Shown here in pieces: positions 1 through 8,621 of a DNA stretch of 16,371 bases. Source of the stretch: an uncultured Alphaproteobacteria bacterium (GTDB lineage Bacteria; Pseudomonadota; Alphaproteobacteria; CAKMZR01); the NCBI GenBank assembly GCA_929200455.1, contig CAKMZR010000021.1:1-16371 (forward strand). The letters are read 5' to 3'. The translations under genes and the position numbers were made by a program. Each line of letters starts with the position of its first letter. Position 1 is the stretch's first letter. The notes under the pieces are model-generated. The model saw only the letters and a list, made by a program, of their open reading frames with translations. It had not been told where the DNA came from and made no database searches.

Positions 1-125
1 AGGGTATGGAGTGTGAGTGAGAGGGTGAGTCTTTGTTTTTTGTATTGCCAAAGGTTGAAATAGTGTGTTATTGAGGGTGTAATGCTTAGTGAGGTGATTT
101 TACGGTTGTATTTTCTGGGAGGTGG

Positions 126-154
126 TTGAGCATAGGGTTGTAGTGGGATATGAG
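126..154 (+). promoter_or_regulatory. Weak candidate promoter for hfq
   Basis: TTGAGC (126-131) and TATGAG (149-154) are 17 bases apart, each matching the sigma-70 consensus at 4 of 6 positions. This would give a leader of roughly 40 bases before the hfq ATG. The region is G/T-rich, so such matches arise easily. An alternative -10, TAGAAT at 163-168, has only TTGTAG 19 bases upstream. The rest of 1-200 holds no gene I can support. Confidence 0.2.
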
Positions 155-200
155 GGTTGAGGTAGAATATAGTGAGCAATCAATAAAGAGGAGATATAAT

Positions 201-488
201 ATGTCGGGAGAACACAATTCGGTTCTACAGGATACGTTTTTGAATCAGGCGCGTCAGCAGAAGATTTCTGTGACGATTTTTTTGGTGAATGGTGTGAAAT
301 TGCAGGGAATGATCACGTGGTTTGATACTTATTGTATTTTGTTGAAGAGGGATCATTTATCGCAGTTGGTTTTTAAGCATGCGATTTCGACGGTAATGCC
401 GATGGCCCCGATAGTGATTCCGCACGGAGGAGATCAAGGCGGAGAGCAGGGTGGAGAGGGCACGGAAGAGTCGGAAGAGGGTGAGTAA
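201..488 (+). CDS. hfq: RNA chaperone Hfq
   Basis: Hfq is a ring-forming Sm-like protein that pairs small RNAs with mRNAs in the cytoplasm. From the ATG at 201 the protein is 95 residues. The Sm1 part reads LQDTFLNQARQQ then FLVNGVKLQG, followed by FDTY, and the Sm2 signature is KHAISTVMP. The usual Tyr before KHAIS is Phe here. The ITWFD and LLKRDHLSQLV segments resemble alphaproteobacterial Hfq. After the core comes a short Gly/Glu tail (GGDQGGEQGGEG, then an acidic end), quite unlike the long tail of enterobacterial Hfq. The start at 201 was preferred over an in-frame upstream ATG at 150 because AGAGGAGA sits just before it and the extra N-terminal residues match nothing in Hfq. Its stop codon abuts the stop of the convergent rnd gene. 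Confidence 0.95.
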   Translation: MSGEHNSVLQDTFLNQARQQKISVTIFLVNGVKLQGMITWFDTYCILLKRDHLSQLVFKHAISTVMPMAPIVIPHGGDQGGEQGGEGTEESEEGE

Positions 489-1661
489 TCAGGGGGCTGG
501 TTTTATGGGGAATTGGGTGAGGGCGTTGTTTTTGAGTCCGAGAGCGATATCTCCGTTGAGGAGGAGTTGGAGTGGTTTTCCGAAGATGTCCCACCGCCAT
601 TTGTCGAGTATACTTTGAGGATGGGTTCCTGTTGCGATGGCGCGTATATCGCTTGAGGAGGCGATGATTTGGGGTGCGATATGGTATTTTTGCGCGACAT
701 CGTGAAGGAGCAGGGTGATGAGTTCTGAGGTATTTTGTTCGGGTGAAGCGACGGATTGCTGATTTGGGGGAGGTGGGTTTGGGTCTTGTGGGAAGAGGGA
801 TTGGTTGGAGAGGGCGTTGAAGATTTCGAGAGCTTTTTTTCCTGATTTGAAGGTGGGATTGAGGTGTCTGATATTGGCGAGGTCGTGAACGGACTTGGGG
901 ATATTTTGGGCGATGGCGAGTATGGCATTATCTGAGATGATGCGTTGTCTGGGAATATTTTGGGCGATGGCTTTTTTTTCGCGCCAATATGCGAGTGCTT
1001 TGAGAGCGGGCATGGCGTGGTATTTGATTCGATTGGCTTTAATTTTTTGCCAAGCGGTATATTCTTTTTGTGAGAAGAGTTCGGGTTTGTATACTTTGAG
1101 GGTTTCTTGTTTGACGATGTCGTCTCTTTCTAGATTTTTTATTTTTTGTGAGAGGGAGTCGTAGAGTTGGTGTAGATGTGTGACATCGCTGAGTGCGTAG
1201 AGGCACTGTGGATTTTTGAGGGGTCGCAGAGACCAATCGCTCATGCGTTCATTTTTTGAGAGTGAGGTATCGCAAAAAGAGAGCAGGAGTGTTTCGAGGG
1301 AGGATTGGAAGTGAATGGAGCAGAAGCGTGCCATAATTTGCGTATCGACGATATTGTCCATGACGCGTCCTCCTGAGAGAGCGAAGAGTCCTTCGATATC
1401 TTGAGTTCCTGCGTGGACGATTTTGGTGATATTGGGGTTGAAGAGTGCCTCGAGTAGGGGTTCTAGGGAGAGGTTTGGTGCGAGTGTATCGACGAGGAAT
1501 GCGTCGGACGGGGTAGCGATTTGCAGGAGGCATATGTGAGGCCAATATGTTTTTTCGCGTAGGAATTCGGTATCGAAAGCGATGATATTTTCTTTTTGTA
1601 TTTGCGAGCAGAGTTCGAGGATTTGTTGATTTGAGGTGAGGGGTTTTGTGTGGACATTCAC
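489..1661 (-). CDS. rnd: Ribonuclease D
   Basis: RNase D is a 3'-5' exoribonuclease of the DEDD family that trims tRNA and other small RNA precursors in the cytoplasm. The 390-residue protein has normal family length. All exonuclease motifs are visible: FDTEF (Asp30, Glu32), HAGTQDIE (Asp88) and YALSDVTHL (Tyr155, Asp159). An HRDC domain follows at about 200-285 (WQKIKANRIK through LANIRHL), and it contains AIAQNIP twice, 18 residues apart. A Pro/Gln/Asn/Ser linker (about 292-311) leads to a C-terminal helical domain. The start is GTG, with AGG 9-10 bases upstream. It is the last gene of the apparent operon with purH (29-base gap). Its sequence is rich in Asn, Gln, His and Thr, as expected for a gene whose coding strand is C/A-rich. 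Confidence 0.93.
   Translation of the reverse strand: MNVHTKPLTSNQQILELCSQIQKENIIAFDTEFLREKTYWPHICLLQIATPSDAFLVDTLAPNLSLEPLLEALFNPNITKIVHAGTQDIEGLFALSGGRVMDNIVDTQIMARFCSIHFQSSLETLLLSFCDTSLSKNERMSDWSLRPLKNPQCLYALSDVTHLHQLYDSLSQKIKNLERDDIVKQETLKVYKPELFSQKEYTAWQKIKANRIKYHAMPALKALAYWREKKAIAQNIPRQRIISDNAILAIAQNIPKSVHDLANIRHLNPTFKSGKKALEIFNALSNQSLFPQDPNPPPPNQQSVASPEQNTSELITLLLHDVAQKYHIAPQIIASSSDIRAIATGTHPQSILDKWRWDIFGKPLQLLLNGDIALGLKNNALTQFPIKPAP
766..799 (+). other. G-quadruplex-forming motif (five G-tracts)
   Basis: Five G-tracts of at least three Gs start at 766, 775, 781, 790 and 797, separated by loops of 3 to 6 bases. This satisfies the usual rule for an intramolecular G-quadruplex. It lies on the + strand, which is the template strand of rnd. 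The complementary C-runs encode the Pro-rich linker around residues 292-299. Folding is inferred from the pattern only. Confidence 0.5.
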
Positions 1662-1690
1662 GATGGGTGGCCTTTTTTTTGGGTTGAGAT

Positions 1691-3247
1691 TTAGTGTGAG
1701 AAGGAGCGTATATTGTGTTGGATGAGTGAGATATTGTGTTTGTTTGCTTCTTGTATAATTTGCTGGTCATTTTTTGATCCGCCTGGGTGGGCGACGACGG
1801 ATATTTCTGCTTGAGCGAGGATTTTGATGGTATCGAAGAAGGGGAAGAATCCGTCTGAGGCGGCGACGGCGGCGGGGAGGAGGTCTGGGTTGAAAGTTTT
1901 TGCTTGTTGAATGGCGATTTCTGCGGCTTTGATTCGGCTGGTTTGGCCGGAACCGAGTCCGATGAGTTGACCGTTATGGACGATGGAGATGGTATTGGAG
2001 GGAGCGAAAGCGGTGAGGGTACAAGCGGTAACGAGGTCGTCCCACTGATCTTCTGAGGGAATGAGTTGTGTCATGATATTCATATGTTTTCGCGAGGGGA
2101 AGGAGGTATTGTTGTCTTGGATTAGGAATCCGCCATTGATATGTCGGAACGAGGAGGATGAGGGTGATGGATTTTTTATGGAGGAGGCGAGGAGTCGGAG
2201 TTGTGTTTTTTTGGCGAGAATTTTGAGGGCATCGGACTCGAAATTGGGAGCGATGATGACTTCGATGAAGTTATCTGAGATGGATTGTGCCATGGGAGCG
2301 GAGAAGGTTTGGTTGGTGGCGATGATTCCGCCGAAGGCGGAGAGGGGATCGGATGCGAGTGCGAGTTTGAGGGCTTGGAGAGTGTCTGAGTGTGTACAAA
2401 AGCCGCAAGGTATGGTGTGTTTGATGATGGCTACGGTGGGTTTTTGGAAGGTGTGTGCGAGGTTGAAGGCGGCATTTGCGTCGATGTAGTTGTTGTAGCT
2501 TAGAGGTTTTTCTGCTTGTAGGATTTTGGCGTTGAGAGGTCCTGGAGCGTTGGGGTCGAAGGAGTAGAGGGAAGCGTTTTGGTGAGGATTTTCGCCATAG
2601 CGTAATTCGGAGACGTGTTGTGCTTGGAATGGCAAGGGAGAAGGTTCTTTTTGGGAGAGCCAATTATGGATGGATTGGTCGTAGAGGCAGGTGTGAGCAA
2701 AAGCTGTCTGTGCCATTTGTTGGCGGAAGTGTAGGGAGATAGATTTGTGTGCTGAGAGTTCATTTTTGAGATTTTCGTAGTCGTCGATTTGGGTGATGAC
2801 GGTGACGAATCGTTGATTTTTTGCGGCGGCACGAATCATGGTGGGTCCGCCGATATCGATCATTTCGATGATGTCGTCATGAGAAGCGTTGGGGTTTTCG
2901 AGTGTTTCTGAGAAGGGGTATAGGTTTGCGATGACAATATCGAAAGGTTTTATGTGTTGTTTTTGGAGTGTCTGGACATGGTTTTTGTTGAGGGGGTTGG
3001 CGAGGATTCCGGCGTGTATGGCGGGGTGTAGGGTTTTGACGCGGCCATCGAGGAGGTCAGGATAGCCGGTGACGTCGGCGACATCGACGACGGGAATGTC
3101 GGCTTCTTTGAGGAGGGCGGCGGTATTTCCTGTGGCGACGATCTCGACATGGAGTTTGTGTAGGAAAGAGACGATATCGACGATATTGGTTTTGTTGTAG
3201 ACGGAAACGAGGGCGCGTTTTGGGGTGATATGGGAGGATGTATCCAT
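1691..3247 (-). CDS. purH: Bifunctional AICAR formyltransferase / IMP cyclohydrolase
   Basis: PurH carries out the last two steps of IMP synthesis: formylation of AICAR with 10-formyl-THF, then cyclisation of FAICAR. From the ATG at 3247 it has 518 residues, the usual length. The N-terminal cyclohydrolase (MGS-like) domain shows RALVSVYNKT, the phosphate loop ATGNTAAL (GNT where GGT is usual), DGRVKTLHPAIHAGIL and IDIGGPTMIRAAAKN. The transformylase domain shows LRYGENPHQ, the catalytic pair Lys276-His277 in IKHTIPCG, DPLSAFGGI, LGSGQTSRIKAAE and SDGFFPF. The HPAIHAGIL form is closer to eukaryotic ATIC than to the HPKVHGG form of E. coli. A longer in-frame start at 3400 would run back into the upstream dehydrogenase gene and has no family counterpart. 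The start lies 4 bases after that gene's stop, so translational coupling is likely. Confidence 0.95.
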   Translation of the reverse strand: MDTSSHITPKRALVSVYNKTNIVDIVSFLHKLHVEIVATGNTAALLKEADIPVVDVADVTGYPDLLDGRVKTLHPAIHAGILANPLNKNHVQTLQKQHIKPFDIVIANLYPFSETLENPNASHDDIIEMIDIGGPTMIRAAAKNQRFVTVITQIDDYENLKNELSAHKSISLHFRQQMAQTAFAHTCLYDQSIHNWLSQKEPSPLPFQAQHVSELRYGENPHQNASLYSFDPNAPGPLNAKILQAEKPLSYNNYIDANAAFNLAHTFQKPTVAIIKHTIPCGFCTHSDTLQALKLALASDPLSAFGGIIATNQTFSAPMAQSISDNFIEVIIAPNFESDALKILAKKTQLRLLASSIKNPSPSSSSFRHINGGFLIQDNNTSFPSRKHMNIMTQLIPSEDQWDDLVTACTLTAFAPSNTISIVHNGQLIGLGSGQTSRIKAAEIAIQQAKTFNPDLLPAAVAASDGFFPFFDTIKILAQAEISVVAHPGGSKNDQQIIQEANKHNISLIQHNIRSFSH

Positions 3248-3251
3248 GACT

Positions 3252-4472
<1,221 letters not shown>

Positions 4473-4979
4473 TATGGATAGAGAAAGGTTAAAAGGAAAC
4501 TTGAATGGATACTATGAAGAGGTTATAGTGGGTGTTGGGGTGAGGGTTTTTTGAGGGGAGGGATAAGGCAGGGGTGTAGTGATGGAGTGTTGATAGAACG
4601 TTTGGTTTGTTGTGTCAATTAGGGGTTGGTATTTTTGAGGGTTTTTGGGGAGGCGTTGAGTGAAGGAAGAAGATTGAGATGAAGGAGGGGCGGGATATTC
4701 TTGAGGAAGTGGGTGTGGGGTACACCTGAGGAAGAATGACGGGAAAGAAGAGTATGTATGTTGAGAGGGGTGAGGGGATTTTTTGCATATATACGGAAGA
4801 GATTGAGCGAAGAACGAGGATGTGGATTTTTGTTTTTTTGCTTGAGTTTGTCAACGAAGAGCATACGACTAAGGAGGGCAAAAAGAAGGACGCGAGGGAA
4901 GGGGTGAATGGTGGAGTAAGCGTAATAAATTTTGAGTGGTCTATGATGAAGTATGCATCTGAAAGGGAAGAGAGATTTT
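4473..4979. other. Divergent intergenic region between the sugar dehydrogenase gene and rne
   Basis: This 507-base stretch holds the candidate minus-strand promoter at 4590-4618 and a cluster of G-runs at 4530-4574. The G-runs are on the template side of the dehydrogenase leader, and one loop of 8 bases exceeds the strict quadruplex rule. The roughly 360 bases before rne are probably its leader and promoter region. I see only a weak TTGAGA (4761-4766) and an AT-rich GCATATATAC (4785-4794) with poor spacing. RNase E genes often have long autoregulatory leaders, which would fit, but no conserved hairpin was recognised. Open frames here match no known protein and look like products of base skew. 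Confidence 0.5.
4590..4618 (-). promoter_or_regulatory. Candidate sigma-70-type promoter for the tviB-like/purH/rnd operon
   Basis: Read on the minus strand there is a perfect -35 box TTGACA (4618-4613), a 17-base spacer, and the -10 box TATCAA (4595-4590, 4 of 6 matches). Transcription would start near 4583, giving a leader of about 110 bases before the ATG at 4472. This is the best promoter match I noticed. It sits where an operon promoter is needed. Confidence 0.45.
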
Positions 4980-7223
4980 ATGGAAAAGCGGATATTGGTA
5001 GAGAGTGCGAGCGAGAGCGAAACACGGATAGCGGTAGTACAGGACGGTGTACTTGAGGATTATTACATAGAGACGGCGGACTGTCGTTCTTTGAAGGGTA
5101 ATATTTACTTGGCGAAGGTGGCGAGGATAGAGCCGGCGTTGCAGGCGGCGTTTATTGACTATGGAGGGGATCAGCATGGATTTTTGCCGTTTGCGGAGAT
5201 TCACCCGGATTATTTTCGGATACCGATAGAGGATCGTCAGGCGTTATCGGCGGAAGAGCGTGGGGATGACGAGGATGAGGTGGATGTTGAAGAGGACGTG
5301 GATGTTGAAGAGGGTGATGATGTTCTTGGAGAGGGTGAGGATTCTGAGGATTCGGAGGGTGGAGTAGGGGAAGAGGTTTCTGAGCGTGATGAGGGTCGTG
5401 GGAAGAAGAGGGAGTCGCGTCGTGTGATGTCGCGTCGTCGTTATCGGATACAGGAGGTGATTAAGAAGAATCAGATCATGTTGGTACAGGTGACGAAGGA
5501 GCGTCGTGGGAACAAGGGTGTGAGTTTGTCGACGTACATAGCGTTGGCAAGTCGTTACTGTGTATTTATGGCGAATTCGACGCGTGGCGGGGGTGTGAGT
5601 CGCAAGATAGGGGGTTTGAAGGAGCGTATAGGACTGAAGAAGCTTTTGAGTGAGATTGATGTTCCGAAGGGTCAGGCATTGATATTGCGAACGGCGGGAG
5701 CGGGTCGCAGCAAGGCGGCGTTGAAGAAGGATTATCAGAGTATTGTGGGTGTATGGGACAACATCCGTGGTCGGACGATGGAGGCAACAGCCCCGACATT
5801 GATTCACGAGGAAGCGAATTTGACGAAGAGGCTTGTGAGGGATTTTTATGACGCGGAGGTGAAGGAGATTGTTGTATCTGGGGAGAGTTTTTACAAGGAG
5901 GTGCGGGAGAGCATGGACAGTATTCTGCCGTCGCACAAGAAGAAGATCAAGCGTTACAAGGGTGGAGTTCCGTTATTTCAGGTGCATGGTATAGAGGAGA
6001 GTCTGGACAGTATATTTGATCAAAGCGTGAAGTTGCCGTCGGGCGGTTCTTTGGTGGTGACGCCGACGGAGGCGTTGGTATCGATAGACGTGAACTCTGG
6101 TCGTGCGACGCGAGAGCGGAGTATAGGGAGTACGGCTCTGAAGACCAATTTGGAGGCCGCAGACGAGGTTGCGAGACAGTTGCGGTTGAGGGATTTGGCG
6201 GGTTTGATTGTGATAGATTTCATTGACATGGATGATTACGGTCACCGCCGTCAGGTGGAGGGTCGTCTTCACGAGGCGTTGCGTGTGGATAGAGCACGTT
6301 TGAAGGTCGGAGAGATCAGCATGTTTGGTCTTTTGGAGATGTCGCGTCAGCGTTTGCGTTCGAGTATGAACGAGTTGGGAACGGAGCGTTGTGTGTCGTG
6401 TGGTGGTTCTGGTTATGTGTTGTCGAAGCCGATGAGGTTGCGTAAGTTGATACGGGTTTTGGAGGGTTATGTGATGAAGGTGGGTCAAGAGAAGCTTTTG
6501 TCATTTGATACGCCGCGTCGTTTGGTTTTGAAGGTGGGGGAAGGACTTGGGTTTTCTTTTTTGAACATGTACAGGAGGGACATTGTGTTGCTTGAGGACG
6601 AGTACAATGTGCGCGTGGACGTGGAGGATTTGGAGTCTGGTTCTCGTACATTTTTTGAGTTGTGTCCTGACAAGTCTCTTTTGAGTTTGCAGCCGTTGGA
6701 GGATAAGGAGTCTGTGCCATTGAAGCGGAGTCGGGGCGGTCGAGGAGAGGGTCGTGGAGGGGGACGGAATCGTCAAAACGAGGGTCGTCGTTGGAAGAAT
6801 GAGGAGGGGGGAGATTCTCCTGAGTCGAAGGAGTCGCGTCGCGGCAAGCGTGGTTCTGGTCGCGGTCGCCGTGGGGGAGGTCGTGAGGATGGACATTCTC
6901 GAGAGAAGTCTCCGCGTGAAGAAGGGGATGAGGTGAGTGATAAGAGGGAAGGGATGGAAGGGGAAGAGCGTCTTCCTGACTATGGCAGTCAGCCGCAACC
7001 TCATGTGGAGGTGTCGGAAGTGCCTGAGGATGATGCGGGTCAAGGATTGTCTTCCTCTCGCTCGAAGAAGCGAGGAGGAGCGTTTGGTCGTTGGCTTGGA
7101 CGTCCGAAGGTATTTCGTGATCGGGGTGAAGAGGAAGGTGGAAGTTCTGGTTCTGAGATGGTGTTAGACTTGTCTGAACTGGATCAGAAGGGCAAGGGAG
7201 GATCTTCTGAGGGTGGGGTGTAG
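4980..7223 (+). CDS. rne: Ribonuclease E
   Basis: RNase E is the endoribonuclease that starts mRNA decay, processes rRNA and tRNA, and anchors the degradosome. The protein has 747 residues from the ATG at 4980, chosen because MEKRILVE is the usual alphaproteobacterial beginning and a purine-rich GGGAAGAGAG precedes it. An upstream start at 4953 adds nine unrelated residues. The S1 domain (about 35-175) is interrupted by an acidic, low-complexity insertion at about 92-140. Catalytic Mg-binding Asp370 (VSIDVNSGR) and Asp413 (VIDFIDM) are present. So is the zinc-link CVSC (471-474). The small domain ends near 565. The tail (565-747) is a disordered Arg/Gly/Glu/Ser-rich scaffold with RGG-like repeats, expected to bind RNA and partners, and is shorter than in E. 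coli. It begins the plus-strand run; the M48 protease follows after 19 bases. Confidence 0.95.
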   Translation: MEKRILVESASESETRIAVVQDGVLEDYYIETADCRSLKGNIYLAKVARIEPALQAAFIDYGGDQHGFLPFAEIHPDYFRIPIEDRQALSAEERGDDEDEVDVEEDVDVEEGDDVLGEGEDSEDSEGGVGEEVSERDEGRGKKRESRRVMSRRRYRIQEVIKKNQIMLVQVTKERRGNKGVSLSTYIALASRYCVFMANSTRGGGVSRKIGGLKERIGLKKLLSEIDVPKGQALILRTAGAGRSKAALKKDYQSIVGVWDNIRGRTMEATAPTLIHEEANLTKRLVRDFYDAEVKEIVVSGESFYKEVRESMDSILPSHKKKIKRYKGGVPLFQVHGIEESLDSIFDQSVKLPSGGSLVVTPTEALVSIDVNSGRATRERSIGSTALKTNLEAADEVARQLRLRDLAGLIVIDFIDMDDYGHRRQVEGRLHEALRVDRARLKVGEISMFGLLEMSRQRLRSSMNELGTERCVSCGGSGYVLSKPMRLRKLIRVLEGYVMKVGQEKLLSFDTPRRLVLKVGEGLGFSFLNMYRRDIVLLEDEYNVRVDVEDLESGSRTFFELCPDKSLLSLQPLEDKESVPLKRSRGGRGEGRGGGRNRQNEGRRWKNEEGGDSPESKESRRGKRGSGRGRRGGGREDGHSREKSPREEGDEVSDKREGMEGEERLPDYGSQPQPHVEVSEVPEDDAGQGLSSSRSKKRGGAFGRWLGRPKVFRDRGEEEGGSSGSEMVLDLSELDQKGKGGSSEGGV
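5280..5313 (+). repeat. 18-base tandem repeat in the rne acidic insertion
   Basis: A 16-base word beginning GTGGATGTTG occurs at 5280-5295 and again at 5298-5313, a period of 18 bases. It encodes VDVEED followed by VDVEEG. It lies in the disordered acidic insertion of the RNase E S1 region, where replication slippage could change length without breaking the fold. Confidence 0.8.
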
Positions 7224-7242
7224 AGAGGAAGAGGAGTGTTGA

Positions 7243-8610
7243 GTGGTTGAGGGTCAGGGCGATTTTTCGGGACATAGGCGTCGAGAGTTTTTGAAGCGTG
7301 GTTTGTTGTTGGGGTGTGGTGTTATTGGGGGTATGAGTAGTTTTGCGTATGGTCAGTCATCTTCGCTGAGGATATTGCGAGATGCGGAGATGGAGACATT
7401 TCTTTATAGGTCGGTGCGTACGTTGTATGGACTGGCGGGTCTATCGCGAGATCATGTGAGGATATTTGTGTTGGATGACAGACGTTTTAATGCGTTTGTG
7501 AATGGGAGTGGGATGATGTTTGTGAACACGGGATTATTTTTTTCGCTTGAGAGTCCGGATGAGTTGATGGGCGTTTTGGCCCATGAGACGGCTCATGTGG
7601 CTCTTGGACATCCTTTGCAGACTCATTTGGAGGCGGAAGATGCGGGTCGTCGCGCACTTCTAGGGAGTGTATTGGGTGTATTGGGGGGGATAGCGTCTGG
7701 GGAGGCGGGTTTGGCGATAGGGGCATCTTCTTTGAGTACGGAGCTTAGCCGTCAGCAGTTATTGGGGGAGTTGCGGGTGAAGGAGTCATCATCTGATGTG
7801 ATGGCGTTAGACTTGTTGCATCGTTTGGGTTATGACGTGCGTGTGATGTTGAAGGTATTTGGCAAGATGGAGCGTTTGGAGCGTTTGAGTTTGTCGGATG
7901 AGAATTATTTTCGGACGCATCCATTGAGTGAGGATCGCCGCTTGAGAGCGGAGCGGGAGATAGGGCGTTTGCGGGCACAGAGGGTATTGACGGAGGCCCC
8001 GGATGATCGTGTAGCGTATGAGCGTATGAGGGTGAAGGTGATGGCGTATACTTTGCCGTTGGAGGAGTCTTTGAGGAAGTTTAGGGATCCGCAGACGTGG
8101 GAGGCGAGGTATGGATTTGCGATTACGCTTTTGCGTTACGGACGTTTTTCTGAGCCCTTGAGGTTATTGAAGGAGGTGAGCGAGGCGTGGTCTGCGTATG
8201 GTTATGTGGACGAGGTGATAGCGGAGGCGTATATGAGCAGGGGAGAGGTATTGGAGGCGGCACACTGGATGGGGCGTGCGTTGGAGAAGGAGGGTGAGGT
8301 GCCGTTGCTGTGGTTGGGCTACGGAGAGATTTTGCTAGAGATTCGGGGTCGCGAGGACGAGGCGGAGAAGTGGTTATGGCGTGCGTTGGAGAAGGAGGGT
8401 TGGTTATTGGGAGGTTGGCGTCGTTTGATGACTTTGTATAGTCGTCGTGGTGAGAAGGGGAAGTTGCAGTTGGCCCATGCGGAATTTTTGTATCGTCAAG
8501 GGTATCATGATCGCGCACGCGAGTTGGCAGAAGATGCTTGGGAGCGATTGTCGGAGGAGCCGAAGCTCCGTGCGCGTGCACAAGATATTTTGGTTTATCT
8601 TTCGTTTTAG
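7243..8610 (+). CDS. BepA-like M48 zinc metalloprotease with TPR domain and Tat-type signal peptide
   Basis: This is a periplasmic or membrane-attached protease of the M48 family, whose BepA branch degrades misassembled outer-membrane proteins and couples the protease to TPRs. The 455-residue product starts at GTG 7243, six bases after GAGGAG. Residues 11-19 read HRRREFLKR, a perfect RRxFLK twin-arginine motif, followed by a hydrophobic stretch. Cleavage is likely near AYG (35-37); LLGC at 22-25 is a poor lipobox alternative. The zinc motif HETAH is at 114-118, the third ligand is probably Glu181 (KESSSD, where EAD is usual), and HPLSEDRR is at 226-233. TPR-like helices occupy about 285-450. 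Two units share a 23-base exact repeat (8273-8295 and 8378-8400, both encoding RALEKEG) at 35-codon spacing. It sits in the run rne–M48–sfsA. Confidence 0.85.
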   Translation: MVEGQGDFSGHRRREFLKRGLLLGCGVIGGMSSFAYGQSSSLRILRDAEMETFLYRSVRTLYGLAGLSRDHVRIFVLDDRRFNAFVNGSGMMFVNTGLFFSLESPDELMGVLAHETAHVALGHPLQTHLEAEDAGRRALLGSVLGVLGGIASGEAGLAIGASSLSTELSRQQLLGELRVKESSSDVMALDLLHRLGYDVRVMLKVFGKMERLERLSLSDENYFRTHPLSEDRRLRAEREIGRLRAQRVLTEAPDDRVAYERMRVKVMAYTLPLEESLRKFRDPQTWEARYGFAITLLRYGRFSEPLRLLKEVSEAWSAYGYVDEVIAEAYMSRGEVLEAAHWMGRALEKEGEVPLLWLGYGEILLEIRGREDEAEKWLWRALEKEGWLLGGWRRLMTLYSRRGEKGKLQLAHAEFLYRQGYHDRARELAEDAWERLSEEPKLRARAQDILVYLSF

Positions 8611-8621
8611 GGGAGTGATTT

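Noticed and set aside
1..63. Twenty open codons ending in TAG at 61-63, possible tail of an upstream gene
   Set aside because: The peptide resembles no known C-terminus, and a short open stretch is expected by chance.
195..200. Perfect TATAAT just before the hfq ATG
   Set aside because: It lies between the ribosome binding site and the start codon, so it cannot be the -10 of hfq itself.
898..971. 17-base repeat in rnd (901-917 and 955-971)
   Set aside because: It reflects the peptide AIAQNIP occurring twice in the HRDC domain, 18 residues apart, and does not suggest a mobile or regulatory element.
4615..4881. 88-codon minus-strand open frame in the intergenic region
   Set aside because: It is Ser/Pro-rich as any open frame on the C-rich strand would be, and overlaps the candidate operon promoter region.
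4736..5056. 106-codon plus-strand open frame upstream of and overlapping rne
   Set aside because: It overlaps the certain start of rne in another frame and the product matches no family.
6316..7275. 319-codon antisense open frame over the rne 3' half
   Set aside because: Its composition mirrors the rne repeats and base skew; no domain is visible.
8522..8540. Sigma-54-like TGGCAG…GCTTG
   Set aside because: It lies inside the M48 protease gene, the spacing and -12 element are imperfect, and no sigma-54 target follows.
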